Source: an uncultured Oscillospiraceae bacterium
Lineage (GTDB): Bacteria > Bacillota > Clostridia > Oscillospirales > Oscillospiraceae
Length of the DNA: 64,000 nt
NCBI GenBank assembly: GCA_934591635.1
Contig: CAKTPI010000004.1
Location: 1-64,000, forward strand
Reading direction: 5' to 3'
Positions 8,970 to 17,460 of this stretch are shown piece after piece; positions within the stretch are counted from its first letter, which is position 1, and each line of letters begins with the position of its first letter. Under the pieces are notes generated by a model, which ran no database searches, was not told where the DNA came from, and saw nothing but the letters and a program-made list of their open reading frames with translations. The position numbers and the translations under genes were made by a program.

Positions 8970-9674
8970 TCAGCCGCCCAGGTATGCCTTCCGCACCGCA
9001 TCGGATTTAGCAAGCTCCGCGCCGGTGCCGGAGAGGGTGATGCTGCCGGTTTCCAGCACATAGGCCCGGTCGGCCACCTGCAATGCCTTGCGGGCATTCT
9101 GCTCCACCAGCAAAATGGTGGTGCCCTGCTTGTGCAGCTCCTTGATAATCTCGAAAATCTGGTCCACCAGGATGGGGGCCAGACCCATGGAGGGCTCGTC
9201 CAGCATCATCAGCTTGGGGTGGCTCATCAGCGCCCGGGACATGGCCAGCATCTGCTGCTCGCCGCCGGACAGGGTGCCCGCCACCTGCTTGCGCCGCTCC
9301 TGTAGCCGGGGGAACAGCTTGTACACCATTTCCAAATCCGCAGGGTTTACCGTCTTATTGACAAATGCCCCCATTTCCAGATTCTCCTGCACCGTCATTT
9401 GCAGGAAGATCCGCCGCCCCTCGGGAACGTGGGCCAGCCCCTTGGGCAGCAGCTTATAGGAATCGATGTGGGTGATGTTCTCGCCGCAGAAGGTGATGCT
9501 GCCCTGCCGGGGGTGCATCAGGCCGGAGACGGTTTTCAAAATGGTGCTTTTGCCCGCTCCGTTGGCACCGATCAGGGCCACAATCTCCCCCTCGTCTACC
9601 TGGAAGGATACACCCTTGATGGCGTGAATGGCACCGTAGTACACATGGATGTCTTCAATTTTCAGCATACTCAT
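8970..9674 (-). CDS. livF: branched-chain amino acid ABC transporter ATPase LivF
   Basis: 234 residues. Walker A is GANGAGKST (about residue 35), the ABC signature is LSGGEQQMLAMSRALM, and Walker B is LMMLDEPSMGLAP. The short length and the EGRRIFLQMTVQENLEMGAF segment are typical of LivF rather than LivG. It powers uptake with LivG at the cytoplasmic face of LivHM. The ATG directly follows the livG stop, and its AAGGAGG site lies inside livG, so the two ATPases are translationally coupled. Confidence 0.95.
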   Translation of the reverse strand: MSMLKIEDIHVYYGAIHAIKGVSFQVDEGEIVALIGANGAGKSTILKTVSGLMHPRQGSITFCGENITHIDSYKLLPKGLAHVPEGRRIFLQMTVQENLEMGAFVNKTVNPADLEMVYKLFPRLQERRKQVAGTLSGGEQQMLAMSRALMSHPKLMMLDEPSMGLAPILVDQIFEIIKELHKQGTTILLVEQNARKALQVADRAYVLETGSITLSGTGAELAKSDAVRKAYLGG

Positions 9675-10517
9675 TTAGGCGTCCTCCTTGCCCAGATAGG
9701 CTTCAATCACCTGGGGATTCTGGCGAATCTCCTCGGGGGTGCCCTTGGCAATCAGCCTGCCGTAGTTCAGCACGGCGATGGTTTCGCAGACGTTCATCAC
9801 CAGGTTCATATCGTGCTCAATGAGGAAAATGGCAATGTGGAAGGTGTCCCGGATGCGGCGAATCTGGTGCATCAGCTCGGTGGTCTCGCTGGGGTTCATA
9901 CCGGCGGCGGGCTCGTCCAGCAGGATGATGCTGGGATTGGTGGCCAAGGCCCGGACAATTTCCAACCGGCGCTGGACACCGTAGGGGAGGGAACCGGCCT
10001 TCTGGTCGGCCAGCTCTGCCAGACCCATAAAGTCCAGCAGCTCCATGGCCCGCTGGTTGGCCTTCCGCTCGGCGGCGTAATAGCTGGGCAAGTGCAGGGT
10101 GCTGGAGAGGAAAGCGCACTTGATTTGGTTGTGCATACCCACCTTCACATTGTCCAGCACCGTCATATCGGTGAACAGCCGGATATTCTGGAAGGTTCGG
10201 GCGATGCCCAGCCTCGTCACCTTACTGGCGGACATGCCCTTGGTGTCGATGCCGTTGACCAGCACCGAGCCCCGGGTGGGCTGATACACGCCGGTGAGCA
10301 GGTTGAACACCGTGGTCTTGCCTGCGCCGTTGGGGCCGATCAGGCCGCAGATTTCCGTGGGGCCCAGGGAGACGTTGAAGCTGTCCACGGCGGTCAGACC
10401 GCCGAAATCGATGCCCAGATTCCGCACATCCAGCACCAGGGGCTTACCGGCATCGGTTTCCCGGTAGGTATTAAAGGTGGGCACCTGAACGGTTTTCTTG
10501 GGATAATGGTTGTTCAT
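9675..10517 (-). CDS. livG: branched-chain amino acid ABC transporter ATPase LivG
   Basis: 280 residues. Walker A is GPNGAGKTT and Walker B is IILLDEPAAGMNPSET, the LivG-specific form. The Q-loop region reads ARTFQNIRLF. The region before Walker B (PYGVQRRLEIVRAL) is an atypical ABC signature, normal for LivG. An N-terminal extension of about 25 residues precedes the first beta strand. The ATG overlaps the livM stop as ATGA. Confidence 0.95.
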   Translation of the reverse strand: MNNHYPKKTVQVPTFNTYRETDAGKPLVLDVRNLGIDFGGLTAVDSFNVSLGPTEICGLIGPNGAGKTTVFNLLTGVYQPTRGSVLVNGIDTKGMSASKVTRLGIARTFQNIRLFTDMTVLDNVKVGMHNQIKCAFLSSTLHLPSYYAAERKANQRAMELLDFMGLAELADQKAGSLPYGVQRRLEIVRALATNPSIILLDEPAAGMNPSETTELMHQIRRIRDTFHIAIFLIEHDMNLVMNVCETIAVLNYGRLIAKGTPEEIRQNPQVIEAYLGKEDA

Positions 10518-11587
10518 TTCACCGCAGCCTCCTTCTTATGGGAAAACATCCGCTTACACCGGTCTGCCAGCACGGAGGTATACTCCTTGACCTTGGGCGA
10601 CCAGGTAAACAGCATTACCAGAATCAGAACAATGGCATAGATAATCATTCGATAATCCCGCAGACCCCGCATGGCTTCCGGCAGGATGTACAGCACCGTG
10701 GCAGAAATCACACTGCCAAGGATGTTGCCCATGCCGCCCAGCACCACAAACACCAGGATATTGATGGAGGTGTTGAAATTGAACTTGGAGGCATCCAGCG
10801 AGGAGAAGTTCAGGCCGTACAGCGCCCCGGCCATCCCCGCCAGGAAGGCGGAGACCACAAAGGCCTTCATCCGGAAGGCGGTGACGTTGATGCCCACGGA
10901 CTGGGCGGCAATCCGGTTGTCCCGCACCGCCTTGATGGCCCGGCCTTCCTTGGAGTTGATCAGGTTCAGCACCACAAACAGGGTAAACAGCACCAGCCCG
11001 AAGCCCACTGCAAAGGTGGAAATCCGCTTGATGCCGGTAATGCCCATGGCACCGGAGAGAATCCACTTGTGGCCCTTGCCAATGAGCTTGGGCTTGGCGG
11101 TGGCCAGCACCAGGCGGAAGCCGCTGTCATCCATGCCCACATACATATTGCCAATCAGGTTCTTCATGATTTCGCCGAAGGCCAATGTCACAATGGCCAG
11201 ATAGTCGCCCTGGAGCCGCAACACGGGAATGCCGATGAGAAAGCCCAGAACCCCCGCCAGTACGCCGCCAAAGACCATGGCCAGTACCAGCCGCAGCACC
11301 GGGCTGGGGATGCTGTCTTTCAGCATGGTTGCCAGAATTACGCCGGAAAAAGCGCCTACGCCCATAAAGCCCGCATGGCCCAGGCTCAATTCTCCGCAGA
11401 CACCCACCAACAGGTTCAGGGATACCGCCAGCACAATATAGCAGCACACCGGAACCAGATACCCGGTGACGGCGCTGCCCAGCTTCCCTTGGCTGCTCAG
11501 GGCTTGCATCACCGCAAATGCCACAATGACCACCAGATAGGTGATGAGATTGGTGCGGCTGTTTTTGTTCAGCAGAGTCTTTTTCAT
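10514..11587 (-). CDS. livM: branched-chain amino acid ABC transporter permease LivM
   Basis: 357 residues with about nine to ten membrane helices. Family blocks are LSLGHAGFMGVGAFSG near residue 70, then GIPVLRLQGDYLAIVTLAFGEI, and the AIKAVRDNRIAAQSVGIN loop that contacts the ATPases. It forms the membrane channel with LivH. It starts nine bases after livH and overlaps livG by four bases. Confidence 0.94.
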   Translation of the reverse strand: MKKTLLNKNSRTNLITYLVVIVAFAVMQALSSQGKLGSAVTGYLVPVCCYIVLAVSLNLLVGVCGELSLGHAGFMGVGAFSGVILATMLKDSIPSPVLRLVLAMVFGGVLAGVLGFLIGIPVLRLQGDYLAIVTLAFGEIMKNLIGNMYVGMDDSGFRLVLATAKPKLIGKGHKWILSGAMGITGIKRISTFAVGFGLVLFTLFVVLNLINSKEGRAIKAVRDNRIAAQSVGINVTAFRMKAFVVSAFLAGMAGALYGLNFSSLDASKFNFNTSINILVFVVLGGMGNILGSVISATVLYILPEAMRGLRDYRMIIYAIVLILVMLFTWSPKVKEYTSVLADRCKRMFSHKKEAAVK

Positions 11588-11596
11588 ATCGTCACC

Positions 11597-12478
11597 TTAC
11601 ACTTTCTCCTGCACCTGCTTGCCCAGCAGACCGGCAGGCTTCACCAGCAGAATCAAAATCAGAACGCCGAACACAATGGCATCGGAGAACTGGGTGGAGA
11701 GGAAGGCCTTGGCAAAGGTCTCGATGATGCCCAGCAGGATGCCGCCCAGCATGGCGCCGGGAATGGAGCCGATGCCCCCCAGCACGGCGGCGGTAAAGGC
11801 CCGGATGCCGGGCATGGAGCCGGTGGTGGGCTGGAGCACGGGAATGGAGGAGCACATCAAAACACCCGCCACGGCGGCCAGCGCCGAGCCGATGGCAAAG
11901 GTGATGGAAATGGTCTTATTCACATTGATGCCCATCAGCTGGGCTGCATCCCGGTCCTCGGACACCGCCCGCATGGACTTGCCAATCCGGGTTTTGGAGG
12001 TGAACCAGGTCAGCGCTACCATAATCACCACGGAGGCCGTCACCGTCACCAGCACCTCGCCGGTGATGGTCAGGCTGCCAAACAGATGGAAGGGCTGGAT
12101 GGAGGACACCACGCTGGTAAAGCTCTTGGGGTTGGAACCCCAGATGAGCTGCGCGGCGTTTTGCAGGAAGTAGCTCACGCCGATTGCGGTAATCAGCACC
12201 GCCAGGCTGGGGGTGCCCCGCAGGGGCTTATAGGCAAGGCCCTCAATCACAATGCCCAGCAGGGTGCACACCGCCATGGAGGCCAGAATGCCCACCACCG
12301 GGGGAAGCCCCATATAATTGGTGACGCAGTAGCAAATGTAGGCACCCACCATAATAATGTCGCCGTGAGCGAAGTTCAGCATTTTGGCAATGCCGTACAC
12401 CATGGTATAGCCCAGGGCAATGATGGCATAAATAGAGCCGATGCTGATGCCGTTGATGCAGTATTGCAGGATTTTCAT
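11597..12478 (-). CDS. livH: branched-chain amino acid ABC transporter permease LivH
   Basis: 293 residues from the ATG at 12478, which has GGGAGA seven bases upstream; a TTG six codons earlier overlaps that ribosome site and is unlikely. Family blocks are GSIYAIIALGYTMVYGIAKMLNFAHGD at the N-terminus and MRAVSEDRDAAQLMGIN in the cytoplasmic loop. About eight helices. It lies about 115 bases beyond livK, with a hairpin terminator between them, so it is expected at lower levels than the binding protein. Confidence 0.94.
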   Translation of the reverse strand: MKILQYCINGISIGSIYAIIALGYTMVYGIAKMLNFAHGDIIMVGAYICYCVTNYMGLPPVVGILASMAVCTLLGIVIEGLAYKPLRGTPSLAVLITAIGVSYFLQNAAQLIWGSNPKSFTSVVSSIQPFHLFGSLTITGEVLVTVTASVVIMVALTWFTSKTRIGKSMRAVSEDRDAAQLMGINVNKTISITFAIGSALAAVAGVLMCSSIPVLQPTTGSMPGIRAFTAAVLGGIGSIPGAMLGGILLGIIETFAKAFLSTQFSDAIVFGVLILILLVKPAGLLGKQVQEKV

Positions 12479-12550
12479 ATGCGTATCTCCCTTCAACAGT
12501 TTATAACAGAGGCCGCTGTGCAGCCTTTCTTATCAGCTGCTGTCTGGCGG

Positions 12551-12580
12551 AAAAGGGGGGCGTTGTGCGCGCCCCCTTTC
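12551..12580 (-). terminator. partial terminator between livK and livH
   Basis: Minus strand: AAAGGGGGC, a loop, GCCCCCCTTTT. Stem-loops here in ABC operons usually let the binding protein be made in excess over the membrane parts. Downstream livH has no clear promoter, so read-through is expected. Confidence 0.7.
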
Positions 12581-12591
12581 CTGTCCGGAAT

Positions 12592-13728
12592 TTAGTTAAC
12601 GGAAACGTAAGCGCCGTCCTGGATGACCACAATAGCACCGGCCTTGGAAACGAAGCCGTCCTCGTCCCAGGTCATACCGGCACCGGTGATGCCGTCGTAG
12701 GTCATGGAGGTGAACTCGGCAATCATCTTGTCGCAGATTTCCTCGTTGGACTCGCTGCCGTCGATACCGGCCTCGTTGCAGGCCTGGTACATGGCCCAGA
12801 TAACGTCGTAAGCGTCAGCGCCGAACTGGTTGGGAGTCTCGCCGTACAGCTCCTGGTACTTGGCAACGAAGGCGGCGGTGCGCTCGTCCTTGGAGTCGGC
12901 GGCAAAGGGAGTCAGCATATACAGACCATCGGCCAGCTTGGTGTCGAAGCCTTCCACGTTCAGGATGCCGTCCATGCCGTCATCGCCGAAGAACACGGGG
13001 GCGTAGCCAATCTGGTTGGCGTAGGACAGGATGGAAGAGGCCTCGGTGTAGTAGATGGGCAGGAACACCAGGTCAGCGCCGGCTTCCTTGCACTTGGTCA
13101 CCTGGGTGCTCAGGTCGGCCTTGGTGTCGCTGGTGAAGGCCTCGGTGCAGACGATATTCAGGCCCTGCTCCTCGGCAGCCTCGGTGAAGGTTTCCAGAAT
13201 GCCGGTGGAGTACACGTCGGAGGAGTCATAGATGATGCCAATCTTGGTGCCCAGCTGCTTCTCGGCAATGACCTCAGCGGAGACGGAGCCCTGCATGGGG
13301 TCAGCGAAGCAAACCTGGAACACATTGTCGCCGGTGTAGGCTACATCCACAGCGGAAGCGGAGGGAGTGACCATGAAGATGCGGTCTTCATTGGCCAGAG
13401 GGCCGACTGCCAGGCAGGGCTTGGTGGTAACGGTGCCGCAGAACAACTGCATGCCCCAGTCCTTCAGGGCGTTGTAAGCGGAAACAGCCTTTTCGGCGTC
13501 GTGCTCATCGTCCTGGCAGTTCAGCTCGAACTGCAGGCCGCCCAGGGCGTTGACCTCGTCAACGGCAATCTGTGCGGAGCGGGCAACGCAGGTGCCGTAA
13601 ACGGCAGCGCCGCCGGTCAGGGGGCCGGACATACCAATCTTAACAGTGCCGGCATCGGCGGAAGCGGTAACCGCGAACATGGCGGTTACCATTGCGAGAG
13701 TCAGGACAACAGCAAGTAACTTTTTCAT
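12592..13728 (-). CDS. livK: branched-chain amino acid ABC transporter substrate-binding protein
   Basis: 378 residues, periplasmic-binding-protein fold of the Leu/Ile/Val type (TVKIGMSGPLTGGAA after the signal, then SARSAQIAVDEVNALGG-like spacing and IIYDSSDVYSTG). The signal peptide ends at about TASA-DA with no lipobox cysteine, which is odd for a Gram-positive ABC binding protein, since it would not be lipid-anchored. Codon use is strongly biased to C/G-ending codons, as in highly expressed genes. AGGAG stands nine bases before the ATG. Upstream lie a hairpin, an intrinsic terminator and an Ile/Leu/Val-rich small frame, possibly an attenuator. Confidence 0.92.
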   Translation of the reverse strand: MKKLLAVVLTLAMVTAMFAVTASADAGTVKIGMSGPLTGGAAVYGTCVARSAQIAVDEVNALGGLQFELNCQDDEHDAEKAVSAYNALKDWGMQLFCGTVTTKPCLAVGPLANEDRIFMVTPSASAVDVAYTGDNVFQVCFADPMQGSVSAEVIAEKQLGTKIGIIYDSSDVYSTGILETFTEAAEEQGLNIVCTEAFTSDTKADLSTQVTKCKEAGADLVFLPIYYTEASSILSYANQIGYAPVFFGDDGMDGILNVEGFDTKLADGLYMLTPFAADSKDERTAAFVAKYQELYGETPNQFGADAYDVIWAMYQACNEAGIDGSESNEEICDKMIAEFTSMTYDGITGAGMTWDEDGFVSKAGAIVVIQDGAYVSVN

Positions 13729-13759
13729 TTTTCATTTCTCCTTTTTTGAAGTTGAAAGC

Positions 13760-13795
13760 GGAAGAGCCTCGCCGCGCGCAATGCCGAGGTCTTCC
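13760..13795 (-). promoter_or_regulatory. hairpin in the livK leader
   Basis: Minus strand: GGAAGACCTCG (13795-13785) can pair with CGAGGCTCTTCC (13771-13760), leaving one bulged base. No T tract follows. It lies between the leader terminator and the livK ribosome site, where it could protect the 5' end of the message or take part in control. Confidence 0.5.
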
Positions 13796-13796
13796 T

Positions 13797-13830
13797 ATAA
13801 AAAAGCGGCTACAGTTTTTAACCGTAACCG
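13797..13830 (-). terminator. leader terminator upstream of livK
   Basis: Minus strand: CGGTTACGGTT (13830-13820) pairs along all 11 positions with AACTGTAGCCG (13816-13806), including two G-U pairs, around an AAA loop, and is followed by CTTTTTTA. I see no promoter between it and livK, so livK transcription probably requires read-through. Confidence 0.75.
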
Positions 13831-13858
13831 TTCTTTCATACAATGTTTGAAATCCCGG

Positions 13859-14032
13859 TTATCCAAGCGGCAGGTGCAGTCGTACCCCCAGCAGAATAAT
13901 AACGCAAATGGACACCGCCAGAATTCGGGCAGTGTCCACCAGAGCGTTCATAATTCGGGCATCAAAGGAAGCCGCACCGGCAGTGCCGTTGCAGAAAGAA
14001 GAACAGGAATGAAAAGCATTGGTGTTCATCAT
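13859..14032 (-). CDS. 57-residue Ile/Leu/Val-rich leader peptide or small membrane protein
   Basis: The frame MMNTNAFHSC...HLPLG has 57 residues. GGGGAGG lies nine bases upstream of the ATG and a promoter with near-consensus boxes lies just before that. The last 20 residues (from ILAVSICV to LHLPL) contain 13 Ile, Leu or Val. That composition fits a leader peptide for attenuation of the liv operon, or a single membrane helix. The stop codon is 28 bases before the terminator stem, a spacing compatible with ribosome-controlled attenuation. Classification as leader is inference. Confidence 0.6.
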   Translation of the reverse strand: MMNTNAFHSCSSFCNGTAGAASFDARIMNALVDTARILAVSICVIILLGVRLHLPLG

Positions 14033-14062
14033 TTTCGTTTACCTCCCCTTGAATTTGTGCCT

Positions 14063-14091
14063 ATTGTATCTCTTGCAAGGACATTTGTCAA
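14063..14091 (-). promoter_or_regulatory. sigma-A promoter of the liv leader/operon
   Basis: Minus strand: TTGACA at 14091-14086, 17 bases, TACAAT at 14068-14063. It lies about 30 bases upstream of the leader ATG and is the only convincing promoter seen for the liv operon. Confidence 0.85.
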
Positions 14092-14154
14092 CGTGGAAAA
14101 TACGACTAGATTCAATTGTGAATAAATTGTAATTTTGTGCAGAAACAACAAATG

Positions 14155-14184
14155 TCCGCACCGGGTATACACACCCGGTGCGGA
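14155..14184. terminator. second hairpin between liv leader promoter and PBP gene
   Basis: TCCGCACCGGG (14155-14165) pairs perfectly with CCCGGTGCGGA (14174-14184). It has a weak T run on the minus side (CATTTGTT). It follows the terminator at 14198-14232 and may back it up and insulate the liv promoter. Confidence 0.55.
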
Positions 14185-14197
14185 CCGCTCTTTGGGT

Positions 14198-14232
14198 AAA
14201 AATCCCAGAGCAAATTTTCCCCCGGGATTTTT
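14198..14232 (-). terminator. intrinsic terminator of the FHA-RodA/PBP operon
   Basis: Minus strand: AAAAATCCC (14232-14224), a loop of about 17 bases, GGGATTTTT (14206-14198). It lies about 40 bases past the PBP stop codon. Confidence 0.75.
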
Positions 14233-14270
14233 GCTGTATTCTGCCTTTTCCTCAGGCAATGTCAGCTCCG

Positions 14271-15644
14271 TTACTGTCCATCCATCACAGCCTTACACTC
14301 ACTGAGCACCACAGAAAGGATTGGAACACAGGTTGCGCCGCCATAGCCGCCATTTTCCACTGCCGCCACGAACGCCAGGGGATACTTTTCATCCGTGCAG
14401 AAGCCGGCAAACATGGCGTTGGATATCTGCCCCTCCCCCAGCTCTGCCGTTCCGGATTTACCGCAGACCGTCAGGCCTGGGAACTTGTAGCTGCCATAGG
14501 TAACCTCTACATTGTTGCGCATGTAGGCCTGCATCTTCTGGGCCAGGGGCTGACTCATCACCGCATCGGAGTAACGGGTCTCCGCCTGATAGGTGACCTC
14601 ACCGTTGCTCTCCACCTGAGAAACAAGATACGGCATCGCCGCCGCGCCGCCGCCTGCGATCTGGCCCATAAAGAGCATAAAGCGGCAAGGGTTTACCAGG
14701 TCGGTGTGCTGTCCGATGCAGCTCCATGCAAAAGAGGCCGCACCGGCATCCGTAATATCATATTTGCCCGCCACGGTGGTAACCCCGTCAAAGCTCACCT
14801 TTTCCGTTACCTGAAACTGATTCACGTACTTCTGCATATTCTTCCGCCCTACCAGCTCTGCCACCTGGGCAAAGGCGCAGTTGCAGGATACCGCCAGCGC
14901 CTGCTTTAACGTGTTGGTACCGTGGGCACGCTCGCAGGTGATTTTCTCCTTGCCGTAGGCATACTCCCCGTTGCAGGCAAAGGTGCGGCTCTCAATATCC
15001 GGTACGCATTCCAGCGCTGCCGCACAGGTGACTACCTTGTAAATAGAACCGGGAGGATAAGCCGATTGCAGAAACCGGTTGAGGTACACGCCGTTATATG
15101 CGCCGGTGGTGTCCCCCTCAATATCCGGCACATAGTCCGGATCATAGGTAGGGGAGGTTACAGCGCAGAGGATCTCACCTGTTTTATAATTGTATACCGC
15201 CACGGTGCCCTTTCGGCCATACAGTGCCGTAAGCGCCGCATTCTGGATGCGGGCTGAGATAGTCAGATATTCCACGCCGCCCCCAGTCTCCCCGTTATAA
15301 ACGCCGTTTACCAGGTCAAAGCCCGCCAGGGCACTGGAATATTTGGCAACTGCCCCGGCGCTGATGGCGCCATTCCGGTCACCGACCCAGTGGAGCGTGG
15401 ATTTACGGGTTTGGGCATCAGAGGAGTAGGTGCGGCCGTTGGTCATATCCAGCAGCACATTACCGCTGCGATCCACCACGGTACCGCAGCCCAGATTGCC
15501 CCGGTTATACACATGAGGGGAGCCGGGGGAAGTGATCCAGGTTCCCGCGTTTGCCACATATTCAATGGCAAACAGGCACATGCCGCCCAGCAGGACAGCC
15601 AGAAACAGGCCCATCAGCCAGGTTCTTTTGGTTACTCGATTCAT
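14271..15644 (-). CDS. class B penicillin-binding protein (PbpA-type transpeptidase)
   Basis: 457 residues from the ATG at 15644, which overlaps the stop of the upstream gene as ATGA. One N-terminal membrane anchor (residues about 9-28) is followed by a short PBP dimer region and a transpeptidase domain with all three motifs: SIYK after YPPG (nucleophile Ser), SCN, and KSGTAE. KSG replaces the usual KTG, a common variant. It cross-links peptidoglycan outside the membrane. The shortened N-terminal part and coupling to a SEDS protein resemble the actinobacterial RodA-PbpA pair. Confidence 0.92.
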   Translation of the reverse strand: MNRVTKRTWLMGLFLAVLLGGMCLFAIEYVANAGTWITSPGSPHVYNRGNLGCGTVVDRSGNVLLDMTNGRTYSSDAQTRKSTLHWVGDRNGAISAGAVAKYSSALAGFDLVNGVYNGETGGGVEYLTISARIQNAALTALYGRKGTVAVYNYKTGEILCAVTSPTYDPDYVPDIEGDTTGAYNGVYLNRFLQSAYPPGSIYKVVTCAAALECVPDIESRTFACNGEYAYGKEKITCERAHGTNTLKQALAVSCNCAFAQVAELVGRKNMQKYVNQFQVTEKVSFDGVTTVAGKYDITDAGAASFAWSCIGQHTDLVNPCRFMLFMGQIAGGGAAAMPYLVSQVESNGEVTYQAETRYSDAVMSQPLAQKMQAYMRNNVEVTYGSYKFPGLTVCGKSGTAELGEGQISNAMFAGFCTDEKYPLAFVAAVENGGYGGATCVPILSVVLSECKAVMDGQ

Positions 15645-17446
15645 TTGCGTTTTCCCTTTCTCGCCAGCTTTACCGCAAAACTGGCGTTCTGCCGGGTATC
15701 CACCGCCTTGACAAAGGCCAACAGCCCCCAGGAAGCCACCATACTGGTGCCGCCATTGGAGACAAAGGGGAAGGTCACACCGGTAAAGGGCAGGATATCC
15801 ACCGTGCCCAGGGTATTGAGGATGGTCTGCACCAGCAGGATACCCGCCGCAGTGCAGGCGCCGATGCTGTAAAAACTGCTGCGGGCAACCCGGGCCGCCC
15901 GAATGGCAAAGAAACCGAAGGCGCAGATGCACAGCACAGCCATAATGGCATTGAGCAGCCCCCACTCCTCGGAAATCGTAGCAAACACGATGTCCGAGTC
16001 CGCCGCAAACACCTTCCTCAGCCAGCCCTTTCCCGGGCCCAGGCCATACAGGCCGCCGGAGGCAATGCACATCAGGGATTGGGTCTGCTGATAGCCCTTA
16101 CCAAAGGGATCCTCCCAGATATGATGCCAGGTTGCAAACCGGCTCAGAGCATGCGGAGCCACTCGCAGAGCCAGAATACCAGCCAACACCAAAGCGGTAA
16201 TGGCCAGCGCCACCGTGCCCATGCTGCCGGAGCGCAGGTAAGCAATAATCAAGAAGGAGCAGAAGAAGATCAGCGCCGTGCCAAAGTCATTCATAATGGC
16301 AAGGCATCCGCAGATCAGCACGGAATAGGCAATAAACGCAATCAGGTTCCGCTTGTTCATAATCCGATCCATGGTGGAGGCCCCGGCAAACACAAAGCAC
16401 ACCTTGCTCAGCTCCGAGGGCTGGAGAGAGAAGCCGCCAATGGTGATCCAGCACTTGGCGCCGTAGTGCTCCGTTCCCACCGCCAATGTCAGCAGCAAGA
16501 AGCCCAGGCCAGCCGCCACCGCCAGGTACCGCACCCGCTTGGCCCGCTCCAGATCCCGCAGAGACCAGCCAACCAGCAGGAAGGTCAGCACGCCCACAAT
16601 CATAGCCATCAGCTGTTTGATTGCCTCGTCCGGCTTCACCGTGGCAATGGCCGCCATGCCCAGGGTGCACAGGAAAAACGCGATCGTCTCCATCTCAAAG
16701 GAGCTGCGGCGGATGACAAGATAGAAGATAAAAAGTGCCCACTGGGTGAAGATGATGCCCGCAAAGCCCCCCATCACCAGGCCAGAATTCTCAATGGCTC
16801 CGTGGATGGCAAAGCCCATCACCGCCAGCAGCTGAAAGGCTGTGAGCAGCAGCAGATTGAGGGTGCCCGAAATGGGGCCGGAAGCCTTGGTGCGCAGCTT
16901 CGATTGCAGCTGCTCCTGCTGACGGGTGATGACCTTCAGCTTCAGCTTTACGCCGCCCACGGAAATCACATCCCCGTCCTGCAAGGCGCAGATATTCACC
17001 TTTTCCCCATTGACATAGGTACCGTCTTTTGAGCCAATGTCCGTAATGGTCCAGCTGCCGTCATCGTACCGGGTCAACACTGCGTGGTTCCGGGATACGG
17101 TGGAAAGTGCGATGGAAACGTCGCAGCTTTTGCTGCGGCCAATTACATTTTCCCAATGGGTCACCGGTACCCGCTCGCCGCCGGGCATCACCAGCCAGGC
17201 CCAGATTTCCGGTTCCCGCCGGAAGGTCAGCAGCGGTAGCCCGCAGCGCAGCAGCAGCAAAAAGGCCAGCACTGGGCAGGCATGCCGCACCAAAGAAATA
17301 TAAAACACCTCGTAGGCCGGATCCAACCCGGAAAAAGCCGCCGGAAAGCCGGAAAACAGCCGTTCCAGCACCTGCCAGGCGGGACTCAACGCCGTTCCCA
17401 TGCTGGAAATGGCCTGGCCCAAGGCATCGAGTATATTTTGAAGCAA
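15641..17446 (-). CDS. FHA domain-FtsW/RodA/SpoVE fusion (SEDS glycosyltransferase)
   Basis: 601 residues, starting at a TTG at 17446 with AAAGGAGGT seven bases upstream. A membrane segment at about 45-70 precedes an FHA domain at about 82-170 with intact GRS, SRNHA and NG phospho-threonine-binding motifs (GRSKSC, STVSRNHAV, DGTYVNG). The rest is a ten-helix SEDS polymerase with the catalytic-loop region (HYGAKCWITIGGFSLQPSELSK) and the GGTSMVASWGLLAFV end. SEDS proteins polymerise lipid II with a class B PBP, here encoded next with a four-base overlap. The FHA part implies control by a Ser/Thr kinase such as PrkC, which is not in the window. Confidence 0.92.
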   Translation of the reverse strand: MLQNILDALGQAISSMGTALSPAWQVLERLFSGFPAAFSGLDPAYEVFYISLVRHACPVLAFLLLLRCGLPLLTFRREPEIWAWLVMPGGERVPVTHWENVIGRSKSCDVSIALSTVSRNHAVLTRYDDGSWTITDIGSKDGTYVNGEKVNICALQDGDVISVGGVKLKLKVITRQQEQLQSKLRTKASGPISGTLNLLLLTAFQLLAVMGFAIHGAIENSGLVMGGFAGIIFTQWALFIFYLVIRRSSFEMETIAFFLCTLGMAAIATVKPDEAIKQLMAMIVGVLTFLLVGWSLRDLERAKRVRYLAVAAGLGFLLLTLAVGTEHYGAKCWITIGGFSLQPSELSKVCFVFAGASTMDRIMNKRNLIAFIAYSVLICGCLAIMNDFGTALIFFCSFLIIAYLRSGSMGTVALAITALVLAGILALRVAPHALSRFATWHHIWEDPFGKGYQQTQSLMCIASGGLYGLGPGKGWLRKVFAADSDIVFATISEEWGLLNAIMAVLCICAFGFFAIRAARVARSSFYSIGACTAAGILLVQTILNTLGTVDILPFTGVTFPFVSNGGTSMVASWGLLAFVKAVDTRQNASFAVKLARKGKRK

Positions 17447-17460
17447 TCCGGATACCTCCT

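Noticed and set aside
10538-12595. 685-residue open frame on the plus strand opposite livM and livH
   Set aside because: Same reverse-frame artefact; extreme His/Gln/Gly content and no similarity to a protein family.
13640-13843. Minus-strand frame of 67 residues overlapping the livK start
   Set aside because: It covers the leader terminator and livK signal region in another frame and has no supporting ribosome site.
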